DNA of 64,000 nt from Lactococcus allomyrinae (GCF_003627095.1 NZ_CP032627.1:2418001-2482000); one strand, 5' to 3'. Positions 24,460 through 34,489 are shown, counted from the stretch's first letter. Numbers and translations: made by a program. The notes: generated from the letters alone by a model not told the origin.

Positions 24460-24638
24460 TTGACAATCTTTCAAATTTTGGTATAATGAAAAGGTTGAAT
24501 ATAGCAGTCAGCTAGAAAGTCGTCAACATTTCGGCGGTTCCAAGTAAGTAACCGAAGCTATCAGGCGAAGTCGAAATGCACGAATTCGAGGCTGATTATC
24601 TCTGTATTCCTCAGAAAAATAGAGGAGGACATTATAAA
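24460..24638 (+). promoter_or_regulatory. rpsD promoter and structured leader
   Basis: TTGACA (24460-24465), 16 bases, TATAAT (24482-24487). The transcript would have a leader of about 145 bases rich in short complementary stretches (for example TTTCGGCGGTTCC and GGTAACCGAA-like segments) before GAGGAGG and the ATG. S4 represses its own synthesis by binding its leader in Bacillus subtilis, and a similar role is likely here, though no fold was computed. Confidence 0.65.
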
Positions 24639-25250
24639 ATGTCACGTTACACTGGTCCATCATGGAAACAATCACGCCGTTACGGTATCTCACTTACAGG
24701 TTCTGGTAAAGAACTTGCACGTCGTAACTATGTACCTGGGCAACACGGTCCAAACAATCGTTCAAAACTTTCTGAATACGGTCTTCAATTGGCTGAAAAA
24801 CAAAAACTTCGTTTCTCTTATGGAGTTTCTGAACGTCAATTCCGTAATTTGTACGTTGCAGCAACTAAAATCAAAGAAGGAACTGTTGGTTTCAACTTTA
24901 TGACTTTGCTTGAACAACGCCTTGATAACGTTGTTTATCGTCTTGGTTTGGCTACTACTCGCCGTCAAGCACGTCAATTCGTTAACCACGGGCATATCCT
25001 TGTTGACGGAAAACGTGTAGATATTCCTTCATATCGCGTACAACCTGGTCAAGTGATTTCAGTTCGTGAAAAATCTATGAAAGTTCCTGCAATCCTTGAA
25101 GCTGTTGAAGCAACCAAAGGTCGCGCTAACTTCGTATCATTTGATGCTGATAAGCTTGAAGGAACACTTATTCGTCTTCCAGAACGCGACGAAATCAACC
25201 CAGAAATCAACGAAGCACTTATCGTCGAATTCTACAACAAAATGATGTAA
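24639..25250 (+). CDS. rpsD: 30S ribosomal protein S4
   Basis: 203 residues from the ATG at 24639 ([16 protein letters not shown]), preceded by AGGAGG at the right distance; the frame is open further upstream into the leader but not as protein. The S4 signature [26 protein letters not shown] (S4 RNA-binding domain, about 90-150) is present. S4 nucleates 16S rRNA folding. Optimal codon use (many CGT, GGT, GAA) agrees with high expression. A terminator follows. Confidence 0.98.
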   Translation: MSRYTGPSWKQSRRYGISLTGSGKELARRNYVPGQHGPNNRSKLSEYGLQLAEKQKLRFSYGVSERQFRNLYVAATKIKEGTVGFNFMTLLEQRLDNVVYRLGLATTRRQARQFVNHGHILVDGKRVDIPSYRVQPGQVISVREKSMKVPAILEAVEATKGRANFVSFDADKLEGTLIRLPERDEINPEINEALIVEFYNKMM

Positions 25251-25270
25251 TCGAGTATCACTCGAAAATG

Positions 25271-25297
25271 GAGAAGCCCTTCGAGGCTTCTTTTTTT
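25271..25297 (+). terminator. terminator of rpsD
   Basis: GAAGCC, a 6-base loop, GGCTTC, then seven T. Confidence 0.88.
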
Positions 25298-25455
25298 AAT
25301 AATGTTCATACATCCACCAATTTTGTAGTAAAGTTTATCTCTGAATTTGTAATTATTATCTTGTGCTTGGACAGAAAAGAGTTTGAGAGAGTTGAAGTCC
25401 TATGTAAAATGACAATGTCCAAGTCTATATTTTTGAAGTTTAAGAGTAATTAGAA

Positions 25456-27600
25456 ATGGTTCAAATGGAAAATAGTAAAAAAATCGCTGAACAGCTTAAT
25501 ATTAAAGTTTCTCAAGTTGAAAAAGTGTTGGAGCTGACTGCTGAGGGGAATACAGTTCCTTTCATTGCACGTTATCGTAAAGAAGCGACAGGTTCACTTG
25601 ATGAGGTTGAAATTAAGCGAATTATTGATGAAAATGACCTGCTGACAAAACTGACAGAGCGTAAGTTGTCAGTGCTGACAAAGATTGAGGAGCAGGGCAA
25701 ACTGACGGATAAGTTGAAACAGCAAATTGAAACTGCTGAAAAGTTGTCAGAGGTTGAGGATTTGTATCTTCCTTATAAAGAAAAACGTCGAACAAAGGCA
25801 ACGATTGCTAAAGAAAATGGTCTTTTTCCATTAGCGCAATTGATTGTCAGAAATGCGGCTGATGTGGAGGAACAAGCGAAAAACTTTGTCAATGAACTTT
25901 TTGTCAGCGCTGACAAGACTTTGCAAGGGGCAATTGATATTCTGTCAGAAGCGATTTCTGAGGACGCAACTTTGCGTAGCTGGTTGCTTCGAGAAATTAA
26001 GTCCAATAGCTTACTGACAAGTAGTCTTAAAAATGATAGTAGCGATGACAAACAAGTTTTCCAGATGTATTATGATTTCTCAGAAAAAGTTTCTGATTTA
26101 CCCAATTATCGTGTATTAGCGCTTAATCGGGGAGAAAAATTGGGGATTTTATCGGTCAAGTTTGATAATAATGAAGATAAGATTTTGCGTTATTTCGCTG
26201 CTCGTTTTACTGCTCAGAGCAATAAATATATGCTAGTTGCGATTAAAGAGGCGGTCAAGAAAAAGTTGATTCCAGCGATGGAACGTAGTGTTAGAACTGA
26301 ACTAACAGAAAAGGCAGAAATTGCTGCGATTGAAGTATTTGGCGAAAATCTGAAAAATTTGTTACTTGTTGCGCCTCTTAAGGGACGTGTAGTCATGGGC
26401 TTTGACCCTGCTTATCGGACTGGGGCAAAGCTTGCAATTGTTGATGCTACGGGTAAGTTGCTCATGACAACAGTGATTTATCCAGTTAAGCCAGCATCAG
26501 CTAGTCAAATTGCACAAGCGAAGAAGGATTTGGCACAGTTGATTCGTGAATTTGGCGTAGACATGATTGCGATTGGAAATGGTACAGCAAGCCGGGAATC
26601 AGAATCTTTTGTCGCTGAAGTATTAAAAGAAAATGAATTTTCTAATGTTTACTATGTGATTGTTAGTGAATCAGGCGCATCAGTCTATTCTGCAAGTGAA
26701 CTTGCAAGAGAAGAATTCCCAGAATTGACTGTCGAAAAGCGCTCTGCGATTTCTATTGCTAGACGTCTTCAAGACCCTCTTGCTGAGCTGGTCAAGATTG
26801 AACCAAAAGCCATTGGTGTGGGACAATATCAGCACGATGTTTCTGAGAAAAAACTCACGGAAAACTTAGATTTTGTGGTTGAAACAGTGGTCAACCAAGT
26901 TGGTGTAAATGTGAATACGGCCAGTCCAGCACTTTTGTCACACGTTGCGGGTCTTAATAAAACACTTGCACAAAATATCGTAGCTTACCGAGAAGAAAAT
27001 GGCGCACTGGGTACACGTTCTGAGCTAAAAAAAGTGCCACGATTGGGGGCAAAAGCCTTTGAACAAGCCGCAGGATTTTTGCGAATTCCTGAAGGAAAGA
27101 ATTTACTGGATAATACGGGTGTTCATCCAGAGTCTTATTCTGTTGCTGAGCAAATATTACGTGAAACAAGCGCTGACAAGAATCCGTCAGTACTGACAGA
27201 AATTTCGTCAGTAAAAATTATTGAGCTGTCAGAGAAATTTGGTATTGGTCGTGAAACTTTAATAGACATCATCGCAGATTTACAAAAGCCAGGTCGTGAT
27301 TTGCGAGAGACCTTCGATGCTCCAATACTTCGTCAGGATGTCCTTTCCGCCAGTGACTTACAGGTAGGACAGCAACTTGAGGGCGTAGTACGTAACGTTG
27401 TGGATTTCGGTGCTTTTATTGATATCGGAATCAAAAATGATGGATTGGCACACGTGTCAGACCTCAGCAAAAATTTTGTAAAAAATCCAAGTGATGTTGT
27501 AGCAGTTGGACAAATCGTTACAGTCTGGGTCAAATCAATTGATTTACAACGTGGAAAAATCAATCTGACACTTGTTAATCCGCGAGAAAAAGATAAGTAA
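25456..27600 (+). CDS. tex: Tex-family RNA-binding protein
   Basis: A 714-residue nucleic-acid-binding factor that affects transcription and toxin gene expression in other bacteria. In order: Tex N-terminal domain (about 1-200, GNTVPFIARYRKEATGSLDE), YqgF-like RNase H fold (about 315-450, VVMGFDPAYRTGAKLAIVD), helix-hairpin-helix pair (about 490-560, VNVNTASPALLSHVAG), and an S1 domain (about 640-712, VGQQLEGVVRNVVDFGAFIDIG). The start could instead be the in-frame ATG three codons in. Several CTGACAG heptamers fall in the coding region, each encoding LTE/SVLT/ADK-like tracts in surface regions. Confidence 0.95.
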   Translation: MVQMENSKKIAEQLNIKVSQVEKVLELTAEGNTVPFIARYRKEATGSLDEVEIKRIIDENDLLTKLTERKLSVLTKIEEQGKLTDKLKQQIETAEKLSEVEDLYLPYKEKRRTKATIAKENGLFPLAQLIVRNAADVEEQAKNFVNELFVSADKTLQGAIDILSEAISEDATLRSWLLREIKSNSLLTSSLKNDSSDDKQVFQMYYDFSEKVSDLPNYRVLALNRGEKLGILSVKFDNNEDKILRYFAARFTAQSNKYMLVAIKEAVKKKLIPAMERSVRTELTEKAEIAAIEVFGENLKNLLLVAPLKGRVVMGFDPAYRTGAKLAIVDATGKLLMTTVIYPVKPASASQIAQAKKDLAQLIREFGVDMIAIGNGTASRESESFVAEVLKENEFSNVYYVIVSESGASVYSASELAREEFPELTVEKRSAISIARRLQDPLAELVKIEPKAIGVGQYQHDVSEKKLTENLDFVVETVVNQVGVNVNTASPALLSHVAGLNKTLAQNIVAYREENGALGTRSELKKVPRLGAKAFEQAAGFLRIPEGKNLLDNTGVHPESYSVAEQILRETSADKNPSVLTEISSVKIIELSEKFGIGRETLIDIIADLQKPGRDLRETFDAPILRQDVLSASDLQVGQQLEGVVRNVVDFGAFIDIGIKNDGLAHVSDLSKNFVKNPSDVVAVGQIVTVWVKSIDLQRGKINLTLVNPREKDK

Positions 27601-27850
27601 ATGTATCTTGTCATTTACTTATATGAAAGCAACAGATAGCTCTGACAGAAGTATCAATCACTGACAGAATTCTGTCAGTGTGCAACCTCTAGGAGTTACA
27701 ACTAAGCAATTTCTTCGGGGCAGCAAGTACGGAGTTGAAGTCGTAAGTAAGTACCCCGCAGGATAGCTTGTAGCGTTATAGAAGTCTGCTCATTGCTGAC
27801 AGTGGTCCTAGAACTTCTGTCAGCATACTGACAAAATGAGAGGAGAGAAA

Positions 27851-28294
27851 ATGTTAACTAACCAAGAATTGACAGATAAAATCTGCAAAATTTCTCTCTC
27901 AAAATTCTCCCTTTCTTTTGAGCATCAAGCTTATTGGAATAATAGACTACGTACAACTGGGGGAAGATTTTTCCCAAAAGATTTGCATTTGGATTTTAAC
28001 CCTAAGATGGCTGAACATCCCGAGTTTGAGCGCATCATTCTACACGAACTAACACATTATCATCTCTATCGTGCGAAACGAGGTTATAAGCACAAAGATA
28101 CAGATTTTAAGCGACTGCTTGCTGAAGTTAACGGTTTAAGATACGCTCCAACTGTGGAACATAAAAAATATAAGTATCAGTACACTTGCTCTAAGTGTGG
28201 TCAAACATACATAAGACAGCGAAAAATTAATGTGCAAAAATACCGTTGTGGAAATTGTTACGGAAAACTAAAAATCATAAAAAATATCCCTTAA
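27851..28294 (+). CDS. SprT-like zinc metalloprotease-fold protein
   Basis: 147 residues from the ATG at 27851 with GGAGAG upstream; an in-frame ATG five codons earlier lacks a good site. The HELTHYHLY motif (H65) gives the HExxH zinc site, and a C-terminal zinc ribbon is formed by CSKCG and CGNC. This is the bacterial SprT-like family (WlpA/YdcK type in lactic acid bacteria), whose substrate is not known. The upstream 250 bases have three CTGACAG/CTGTCAG pairs and no gene. A terminator overlaps the stop. Confidence 0.85.
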   Translation: MLTNQELTDKICKISLSKFSLSFEHQAYWNNRLRTTGGRFFPKDLHLDFNPKMAEHPEFERIILHELTHYHLYRAKRGYKHKDTDFKRLLAEVNGLRYAPTVEHKKYKYQYTCSKCGQTYIRQRKINVQKYRCGNCYGKLKIIKNIP

Positions 28295-28306
28295 GGATAT
28301 TTTTTA
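28281..28306 (+). terminator. terminator of the SprT-like gene
   Basis: AAAATATCC, loop CTTAA, GGATATTTTTT. It overlaps the final codons and stop. Confidence 0.8.
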
Positions 28307-28454
28307 TTAGATGAATGGATAACTTATTCACAATTTATCCTGAATTTGTCCTCAATCTGTTAATAACTTGATAAAAAATGTGTATAAATTGACCCCAAAA
28401 GGATGTAAATGCAAACTTTCATTTATCCACAAGAATAACTATGATTGATTTTTT

Positions 28455-28620
28455 AACTTAGCAAGTGCGTGCTAATTCCCCCACCAATGAAGTAATCACT
28501 TTAATCTCATTTGATTTTCAGAGCTTTCATCTAAGAATCACTATACTGTTCATTCACTAAGCGACAGGTTCTATAGCAAATGCAAAGCAATATGGTTCAT
28601 TTTTTGCTTTTTAGTCCAAA
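28455..28620. repeat. partial intergenic repeat before add
   Basis: TTAACTTAGCAAGTGCGTGCT (28457-28477) is shared with 2.14 kb and, in part, with 30.83 kb. The rest of the 28307-28676 gap has no gene. An AAAAAGGAG site precedes the next start. Confidence 0.5.
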
Positions 28621-28676
28621 AAGTCGTAAAATAGTAAAAATATATTTGCTATCTTGATACAAAAAAGGAGAAAATC

Positions 28677-29708
28677 GTGCTCAGACCAGAAACCATCGCT
28701 CAAATGCCCAAAGTTGAACTTCATTGTCATCTTGATGGCTCGCTCAGCCTTTCTTGCATCAAAACACTTGCAAAAAATGCAAAAATTAATCTAAATCTAA
28801 CAGACGAAGAAATTTTGGAAAAGGCACAAGCACCAGAAAATACACGTAATTTACTGGAATATCTTGCACGTTTTGATTTTGTTCTCCCACTTTTGCAAAG
28901 CTACACCAACCTTGAGTTAGCAGCTTATGATGTGGCGCGCCAAGCAGCTTTGGATAATATACGATATATTGAAATTCGATTCGCCCCTGAGCAGCATCTT
29001 CTGCAAAATCTAACCCTTGAAGAAGCGGTGGAAGCTGTGGTTGCAGGTTTGTCACGTGCAGAAGAAAATTTTGATATTATTGCTAACGCACTCGTTTGTG
29101 GCCTTCGTCAGAGTACATTGGAGAAATTAGAAAAATTGCCTCCTATTTTTGATCATATCAATGACTCTCACCTTGTTGGTTTTGATTTAGCAGGTGATGA
29201 GTTAAATTATCCACAGCAGAAATTTTCTGGTTTATTAGCTCAAGTGAATGCTAGAAATGTTCATATCACACTCCACGCTGGTGAATGCCCACATTGTGAA
29301 CAAAATATTGTCGATTCTGTCAATATGGGAGCAACGCGTATCGGCCATGGAATCATGAGTAAAAATCTACCCGAATATCAAGAAACATTGATTTCCGAAA
29401 AGATTGTGTTAGAGATGGCACCAAGTAGCAACTTTCAGACAAAATCGGTCACACGCATTGAGGACTATCCTTTCAAACAGCTCTATGATATGGGCGTACA
29501 CGTCACTCTAAATACTGATAATCGAACAGTGAGTAATACCACGCTGCAAAAAGAATATGAAAAAATTTCAACTTGGTATCCTGATTTTGGGATAGAGGAC
29601 TTTGAGCAGATTAATCATTACGCTATTGACGGTGCTTTTATTGATATAGTGGAGAAAGAAGCATTACATTTTAAATTTACTGATGAATATAAAAAAATCT
29701 CTGATTAA
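28677..29708 (+). CDS. add: adenosine deaminase
   Basis: Deaminates adenosine to inosine in purine salvage. 343 residues starting at GTG (28677), with AAGGAG 8 bases upstream. Metal ligands H16 and H18 in ELHCHLDGS, IRFAPEQH, the conserved HAGE with the catalytic Glu, RIGHG, and NTDN near the end. The gene is followed by its own terminator. Confidence 0.95.
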   Translation: MLRPETIAQMPKVELHCHLDGSLSLSCIKTLAKNAKINLNLTDEEILEKAQAPENTRNLLEYLARFDFVLPLLQSYTNLELAAYDVARQAALDNIRYIEIRFAPEQHLLQNLTLEEAVEAVVAGLSRAEENFDIIANALVCGLRQSTLEKLEKLPPIFDHINDSHLVGFDLAGDELNYPQQKFSGLLAQVNARNVHITLHAGECPHCEQNIVDSVNMGATRIGHGIMSKNLPEYQETLISEKIVLEMAPSSNFQTKSVTRIEDYPFKQLYDMGVHVTLNTDNRTVSNTTLQKEYEKISTWYPDFGIEDFEQINHYAIDGAFIDIVEKEALHFKFTDEYKKISD

Positions 29709-29722
29709 ATCAGGGATTTTTT
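29695..29722 (+). terminator. terminator of add
   Basis: AATCTCTGATT and AATCAGGGATT form the stem around the stop codon, then six T. Confidence 0.85.
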
Positions 29723-29733
29723 GTGATATCTTG

Positions 29734-30171
29734 TTATTTTAATACTCGGTTTTCAATGACATCTGCATAGAGAGCACGGTGTTTGAATTTCCAAGTATTA
29801 GCAGTTTTAATCAAGGTATCTTTGTATCGGAGGTAAGCAATCATTAACGATTTTGAACCATCTTCGGTGATGGTAACGTGATGTGCAATGGTATAAACAT
29901 AGGCATTTGCCGTTGTTGCTTGTTCATCTTCCAAGTCAATTGATACCTGACCAATGAAGTGAAAGGTTGTTTCATACTGTTTGAGTGTTGAAAAAGCATC
30001 AAGAAGTTGTTCAGAAGTTGTTATTTCCTCAGGAGCTCCATTATTCCAAGGGTAGTAAACACTCATTCCTCCGTTTGTGTCAAAAAGTTCAAATTGTGCC
30101 TGAGTTTTCCTAGAATCTGCAAAGGTTGCATAGTCATTAATCAGTTGTTGAATTTGTTCTTTGTTGTTCAT
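29734..30171 (-). CDS. SnoaL-like (NTF2-fold) protein
   Basis: 145 residues from the ATG at 30171, which overlaps the end of the MerR gene by 35 bases. The sequence has a nuclear-transport-factor-2 fold pattern of the SnoaL_4 kind: INDYATFADSRK at the start, FHFIGQVSIDLEDEQATTANAYVYTIAHH, and a C-terminal WKFKHRAL strand. Such proteins are ring-hydroxylating or isomerase-like enzymes or ligand binders. It is the target partner of the MerR regulator in a two-gene operon. Confidence 0.8.
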   Translation of the reverse strand: MNNKEQIQQLINDYATFADSRKTQAQFELFDTNGGMSVYYPWNNGAPEEITTSEQLLDAFSTLKQYETTFHFIGQVSIDLEDEQATTANAYVYTIAHHVTITEDGSKSLMIAYLRYKDTLIKTANTWKFKHRALYADVIENRVLK

Positions 30172-30532
30172 TTTTGAATTTCTCACTTTCTTGTTGAGCT
30201 AATTTTTCATGGAGAGTTATTTTGTTGGCCAAAAATTCCCGTGTTTTCTGGAGTTCAAAAAATTTTCTGTCTAATTCCAATGCTGTTTTATATAGTAATT
30301 TGACAGAAAGTTGATGGTTCTCATAGTTGTCAAAGATTTTATGAATATCTTGTAAAGATACACCAGCGGTACGATAATGTAAAACAAGTTCAAGCCTTGT
30401 TAGACTTTCTTCATCAAAAACTCGATTTCCATTATTGTCTCGGGGAACTTTAAGAAATCCTTTTCGTTCATAAAAACGGATGCTTGAAGCAGGGACATTA
30501 AACTGTTTCGAAACTTCTTGAATAGTGGGCAT
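30137..30532 (-). CDS. MerR-family transcriptional regulator
   Basis: 131 residues. The N-terminal winged HTH reads TIQEVSKQFNVPASSIRFYERKGF (about 3-26), followed by the MerR dimer helix (KLLYKTALELDRKFFELQKTREFL). No cysteine is in the usual metal site, so it senses something other than thiol-bound metals, perhaps small molecules. It has its own 19-base-spaced promoter with a dyad, so it autoregulates and drives the SnoaL-like gene. Confidence 0.9.
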   Translation of the reverse strand: MPTIQEVSKQFNVPASSIRFYERKGFLKVPRDNNGNRVFDEESLTRLELVLHYRTAGVSLQDIHKIFDNYENHQLSVKLLYKTALELDRKFFELQKTREFLANKITLHEKLAQQESEKFKNEQQRTNSTTD

Positions 30533-30559
30533 TTGTTCTCCTTTTGCTCTTCAGAGATA

Positions 30560-30590
30560 AGTATAGCACCTTAAACCTTGTTTAAGTCAA
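30560..30590 (-). promoter_or_regulatory. MerR-type promoter with 19-base spacer
   Basis: On the minus strand -35 TTGACT (30590-30585) and -10 TATACT (30565-30560) are separated by 19 bases. Between them the perfect dyad CTTAAAC/GTTTAAG (30570-30586) is centred in the spacer. This over-long spacer with a central dyad is diagnostic of MerR activation by DNA distortion. Confidence 0.9.
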
Positions 30591-30795
30591 GTGATTTATT
30601 TAAAGTAAATATGTCCCCACCCTATGGGGTAGATGAGGATGAGTAGAAATTTAATTCAGTAATGCTGTTGTCTACTGCTATTGCAGGTTTAACCTGTTAG
30701 TATGACCCTTGGTTGTAACGCACTAAAGTAAAGCATGGCGAAGATGGCGGCTAAAAGAGGGAAAATGTCTCGCGAAATAAACAACTTCATCAAAA

Positions 30796-30817
30796 AAGTC
30801 CTCTTATTCGAGGACTT
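30796..30817 (-). terminator. terminator of rnjA
   Basis: On the minus strand AAGTCCTC, 6-base loop, GAGGACTT, then T residues. It lies about 170 bases beyond the rnjA stop, with the repeat element (30832-30985) in between. Confidence 0.8.
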
Positions 30818-30831
30818 CATTAGGTATGAAC

Positions 30832-30985
30832 TTTTATCAAAGCAAGTGCGTGCTATCTCCATCCTTTGGGATACACTGTCGATGCTCGCCACGGTGCTAA
30901 AGTGCCTAGTCGGAATGGCAAGCCTTGAATTTCGTCCGACTAAGTTCAATGGTGGATCGAAACTCCCACTGAATAAGTCTTGATT
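30832..30985 (-). repeat. intergenic repeat, family B
   Basis: In minus orientation it starts GAAATCAAGACTTATTCA just after the rnjA stop and ends GCACGCACTTGCTTTGATAAAA. Ends and internal blocks (CGGACGAAATTCAAGGCTTG, CCATTCCGACTAGG) match the copies at 40.25-40.7 kb and 47.1-47.4 kb. An embedded open frame at 30735-30983 was rejected. Confidence 0.75.
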
Positions 30986-32671
30986 TCATTTTTCATCAGG
31001 TGTCATAATCATTGGTACAACCAATGGTTCACGTTCTGTTTGTTTGTAAAGAAAGGGGCTAAGTGCTTCACGCATTGCTCTGGCAACAGAAGCTTCATTT
31101 GCATTTTCTTCGTTCATTGCTTCTCGAATGGCGTTGAATAAAACACGTTGACCACTACGAATCAAGTCACCAGACTCGCGCATATAGATGAAACCACGTG
31201 AAAGCATATCTGGCCCAGCAAGGACAGTTTTATTTTCGAAGTCAACGGTTGCAACTGCAAGAACAATTCCGTCTTCTGAAAGCTCATGCCGATCGTGAAG
31301 TACAGCATTTCCGACATCACCAATACCAGAGCCATCAACATAAGTGTCACTAGCTGGGAAATGGTCAGCATAGCGCGCACTATCTGAAGTCAGAGCTAAC
31401 ACATCTCCGTTTTCAAAAATAAAGCAATTTTCTTTTGGAACACCAGTGTCTTGAGCAAGACCTGCATGAATTTTGAGCATACGGTATTCACCATGAACAG
31501 GCATGAAGTATTTTGGTTTAATCAAGCGAAGCATAAGTTTTTGCTCTTGTTGCCCACCATGACCTGAGGTGTGAATATTATTCATTTTGCCGTAAATCAC
31601 TTCTACACCAGCTTCAGCGATTTTGTTAATGAGTTGGTTAACTCCGTGGGTGTTACCAGGGATTGCATTAGATGAGAAAACTACTGTGTCACCCATTTGT
31701 AGAGTGATGTGGCGGTGCATTCCGTTTGCAATACGGCTAAGCGCTGCCATCGGTTCACCTTGTGAACCAGTACACATGATAACGAGTTCATGTGAGGGAT
31801 ATTGATTGACCTCATTTGGCTCAATAAAGGTCCCTTTTGGTGCCTTAATATAGCCAAGCTCTAGCCCATTGACAATGGCTTTTTCCATTGAACGCCCAAA
31901 AACGACAATCTTACGACCAGTTTTTACTGCGCCGTCAACAGCTTGTTGTAGACGGAAAATATTTGATGCGAATGAAGCAAAGATGATACGACCCTCAATA
32001 CGTTCAAAAATTTTCATGATGCTGGCACCAACCACTTTCTCAGAGTGAGAAAAAGTAGGGATTTCAGCATTTGTTGAGTCCGAAAGCAACAGTAAGACAC
32101 CTTCTGTACCAAGTGCTGCCATACGGTGAAGGTCAGCTGGAACGCCAACAGGTGTAAAGTCAAATTTGAAGTCACCAGTGGCAACGATTTTTCCTTGAGG
32201 CGTATCCACAACAACAGCGATAGGTTCTGGAATAGAGTGAGTAGTACTAAAGAAGCTCAAGCTTAAATGGTTAAATTTTATTTCACTATCAGGGTGGATT
32301 TCATAGAGTTTAGCATCGCGTAAAAGTCCATGTTCTTCAAGTTTTCCACGAATCAAGGCAAGAGATAGCGGTCCTGCGTAGATGGGGATGTTTGCTTGTT
32401 TGAGAAGGAATGGAATCCCACCGATATGGTCCTCATGTCCATGCGTGATAAAGAGACCTTTAATACGGTCAATGTTTTCCACGATATAGGTATAATCGGG
32501 AATGACGTAGTCAACTCCAAGAAGTTCATCTTCTGGGAACTTGATACCGGCATCAATGATGACAATCTCGTCTTTGTATTCGACACCGTAAGTGTTTTTA
32601 CCGATTTCGCCGAGTCCACCGATAGCGTAGACTGCAACTTCATCAGATTTTATTTTTAATTGTTTTGGCAT
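30986..32671 (-). CDS. rnjA: ribonuclease J1
   Basis: A 561-residue metallo-beta-lactamase/beta-CASP ribonuclease with endo- and 5'-3' exonuclease activity in mRNA decay and rRNA maturation. HGHEDH zinc motif at residues 77-82, the beta-CASP region with [15 protein letters not shown], and SGHGG with HGEYRML further on. It pairs with rpoY upstream on the same strand, the classical rpoY-rnjA order, which separates it from RNase J2. The 490-base gap between them is unusually long. The start has AGGAG upstream. Confidence 0.95.
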   Translation of the reverse strand: MPKQLKIKSDEVAVYAIGGLGEIGKNTYGVEYKDEIVIIDAGIKFPEDELLGVDYVIPDYTYIVENIDRIKGLFITHGHEDHIGGIPFLLKQANIPIYAGPLSLALIRGKLEEHGLLRDAKLYEIHPDSEIKFNHLSLSFFSTTHSIPEPIAVVVDTPQGKIVATGDFKFDFTPVGVPADLHRMAALGTEGVLLLLSDSTNAEIPTFSHSEKVVGASIMKIFERIEGRIIFASFASNIFRLQQAVDGAVKTGRKIVVFGRSMEKAIVNGLELGYIKAPKGTFIEPNEVNQYPSHELVIMCTGSQGEPMAALSRIANGMHRHITLQMGDTVVFSSNAIPGNTHGVNQLINKIAEAGVEVIYGKMNNIHTSGHGGQQEQKLMLRLIKPKYFMPVHGEYRMLKIHAGLAQDTGVPKENCFIFENGDVLALTSDSARYADHFPASDTYVDGSGIGDVGNAVLHDRHELSEDGIVLAVATVDFENKTVLAGPDMLSRGFIYMRESGDLIRSGQRVLFNAIREAMNEENANEASVARAMREALSPFLYKQTEREPLVVPMIMTPDEK

Positions 32672-33162
32672 ATTTCTCCTGTTCTAAGACTGTTTAAGGG
32701 TTAAAAGTTAAAGTTTGTATTATGTTAGCTATCTATTTATACCAGTGCGATTTATGACTACACTCAGCACGCTTTTTATCAGTTTTGCCTGTTTGATATG
32801 TGGTCTATTAGATATAAATGAGCAAAGCTCATGATGAACATTTGTTGATTTTTATAGAGTCTTAGCTATAGTAGTTGTTTTACATTATGACACTGTGAAA
32901 ATGAGAAATTAACTTTAGAAATTAAACAGTATTAAATATATTCTTGCATATTTGTATTTGGTTGATTTAGTTTGTGAGAACTCTATCTTTTCTTCAAACT
33001 GAGTTGATGATGCTAACGACTTTTTGTATCAATTGAATGAATTATTTTGTACCGTAAGCTATTAAATTTATTTATATTATTTTTTGTACGACAAAATCAC
33101 TTTAAACTACTATCATTTTTGACAATAATCTAAAGTGGTTTGGTTTTTCGATTAATTGAAAA
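32672..33162. other. gap between rpoY and rnjA
   Basis: No gene. GACTGTTTAAGGGTTAAAAG (32688-) at one end and TTAAACAGTATTA (about 32925-32937) near the other are opposed copies of the family-A end sequence ACTGTTTAA. This suggests an insertion of a repeat in the rpoY-rnjA operon. Confidence 0.5.
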
Positions 33163-33393
33163 TTAGAAGCTTGTGATTTCAAAAACGCCAGTTTCTTTTT
33201 CATATTCTACAGCTTCGTCTGTGAGTCCATCAATGAATTCAATATGGTATTCAGTGTTTTTGGCGAGGAGTTCGCGGGCAATGATAATACCATCAGGGAT
33301 GTTATTGACATCAATATCAAGGTACAATGTTTCGGTTGTTTCGCGTCGTGGTGAGCGGCTTTTATCTTTTTGGTAGAAAACTTTAAAAATCAT
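33163..33393 (-). CDS. rpoY: RNA polymerase epsilon subunit RpoY (DUF1447)
   Basis: 76 residues, beginning MIFKVFYQKDKSRSPRRETTETLYLD, the typical RpoY/YkzG start. It binds RNA polymerase in Firmicutes. Its position upstream of rnjA confirms both assignments. Confidence 0.93.
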   Translation of the reverse strand: MIFKVFYQKDKSRSPRRETTETLYLDIDVNNIPDGIIIARELLAKNTEYHIEFIDGLTDEAVEYEKETGVFEITSF

Positions 33394-33760
33394 TCTATAT
33401 TACGAGCAGGGGCTCGTTCCTTTCATGGTGGTTCGTGTTTGCTGTTCTTTGCAATTACTATTATTTTAGCATAAATGCGTAAAAATGGAAAGTTGATACT
33501 CATCCATCCTTGATTTTGTATTATAAAGCGTTGTCATATTTTATAGGGGTGGAACTTGTGAGTGAAGCGTGGTAAAATGTAGAGAAGTACATCTTGGAAT
33601 TATATAAAAGTAAGGGATGTGGTTTTATATTGTATACTAGATTAACTTTAAAATGGTACATTTTATTAGTTAGTCTGCAAGCGTAATTAAATAAAAAACG
33701 GAACGTTTTTTAGCTAATTCAAGTGTAGGTAAGCATATTAAAACTAGATTGATAATAAAA
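33394..33760. other. gap between rpoY and tsaB
   Basis: Divergent region. ACGAGC and GGCTCGT (around 33402-33417) form a short hairpin near the rpoY start, and AAAAAACG and CGTTTTTT (33693-33711) form another before tsaB. No strong sigma-A promoter could be called. Confidence 0.45.
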
Positions 33761-34489
33761 ATGAAAATATTAGCATTAGATAGTTCTTCAATTGCATTGT
33801 CCGTAGCTCTCGTTGAAGCCGGAAAGTTGCTTGGGGAAGTTAATTTAAATTTAAAAAAGAATCATAGTACAACACTTATGACGACGATTGATTTTTTGAT
33901 GGAACAAGCGAATCTTGAGGCAAAGGATATTGACAGAATCGCTGTGGCAAATGGACCAGGTTCGTATACGGGACTGCGTTTAGCTGCAACTGTTGGGAAA
34001 ACTTTGGCTTATTCACTGAATAAAGAAATTGTTGGTGTGTCAAGTTTGTTGTCAATAGCCCGTAGGGTCAAAGAAGCAGAATATTTGGTTGTTCCTGTAA
34101 TGGATGCAAGACGTGGCAATGCTTATGCAGCGGTTTATCAGGATGGGGAATCTGTCATTGCTGACCAACATTGTGTTTTTAGTGAATTTCTAAGTCAATT
34201 ATCATCTGATTGTTCTGTCAGTGCTGACAGAGTTGTTTTTACGGGTGAGACAGAGCAGTTCCTTGAAGATATTGAGCGAGCTGGTTTTGACAGAGGTCAA
34301 GTGGTTACTGACAGCTTACAAAAATTGCCGTCAGCATATGAAATTGCGAAGGTTGCGGAGCATCTCACTCCTGAAAATGTGCACAGTTTTGTGCCAAACT
34401 ACCTAAAAAAAGTAGAAGCTGAAGAGAAATGGTTGGAAACTCATGAAGAAGCTGAAAACGCTGCTGACAACTACGTTCAAAGGGTTTAA
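33761..34489 (+). CDS. tsaB: tRNA threonylcarbamoyladenosine biosynthesis protein TsaB
   Basis: Scaffold of the TsaD-TsaB-TsaE complex that makes t6A37 on ANN-decoding tRNAs. 242 residues from the ATG at 33761; a TTG four codons earlier is less likely. KILALDSSSIALSVAL and NGPGSYTGLRLAATVGKTLAYSL are the typical ASKHA-fold segments. Residues around 150-156 (SVSADRVVF) come from a CTGTCAG/CTGACAG pair inside the gene. It overlaps rimI by 47 bases. Confidence 0.95.
   Translation: MKILALDSSSIALSVALVEAGKLLGEVNLNLKKNHSTTLMTTIDFLMEQANLEAKDIDRIAVANGPGSYTGLRLAATVGKTLAYSLNKEIVGVSSLLSIARRVKEAEYLVVPVMDARRGNAYAAVYQDGESVIADQHCVFSEFLSQLSSDCSVSADRVVFTGETEQFLEDIERAGFDRGQVVTDSLQKLPSAYEIAKVAEHLTPENVHSFVPNYLKKVEAEEKWLETHEEAENAADNYVQRV

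Noticed and set aside
24576-24638. Extended start of rpsD
   Set aside because: The additional 21 codons are the leader; S4 proteins start at MSRYTGP, and AGGAGG is just before that ATG.
30735-30983. 82-codon frame downstream of rnjA
   Set aside because: Overlaps the rnjA terminator and the family-B repeat.
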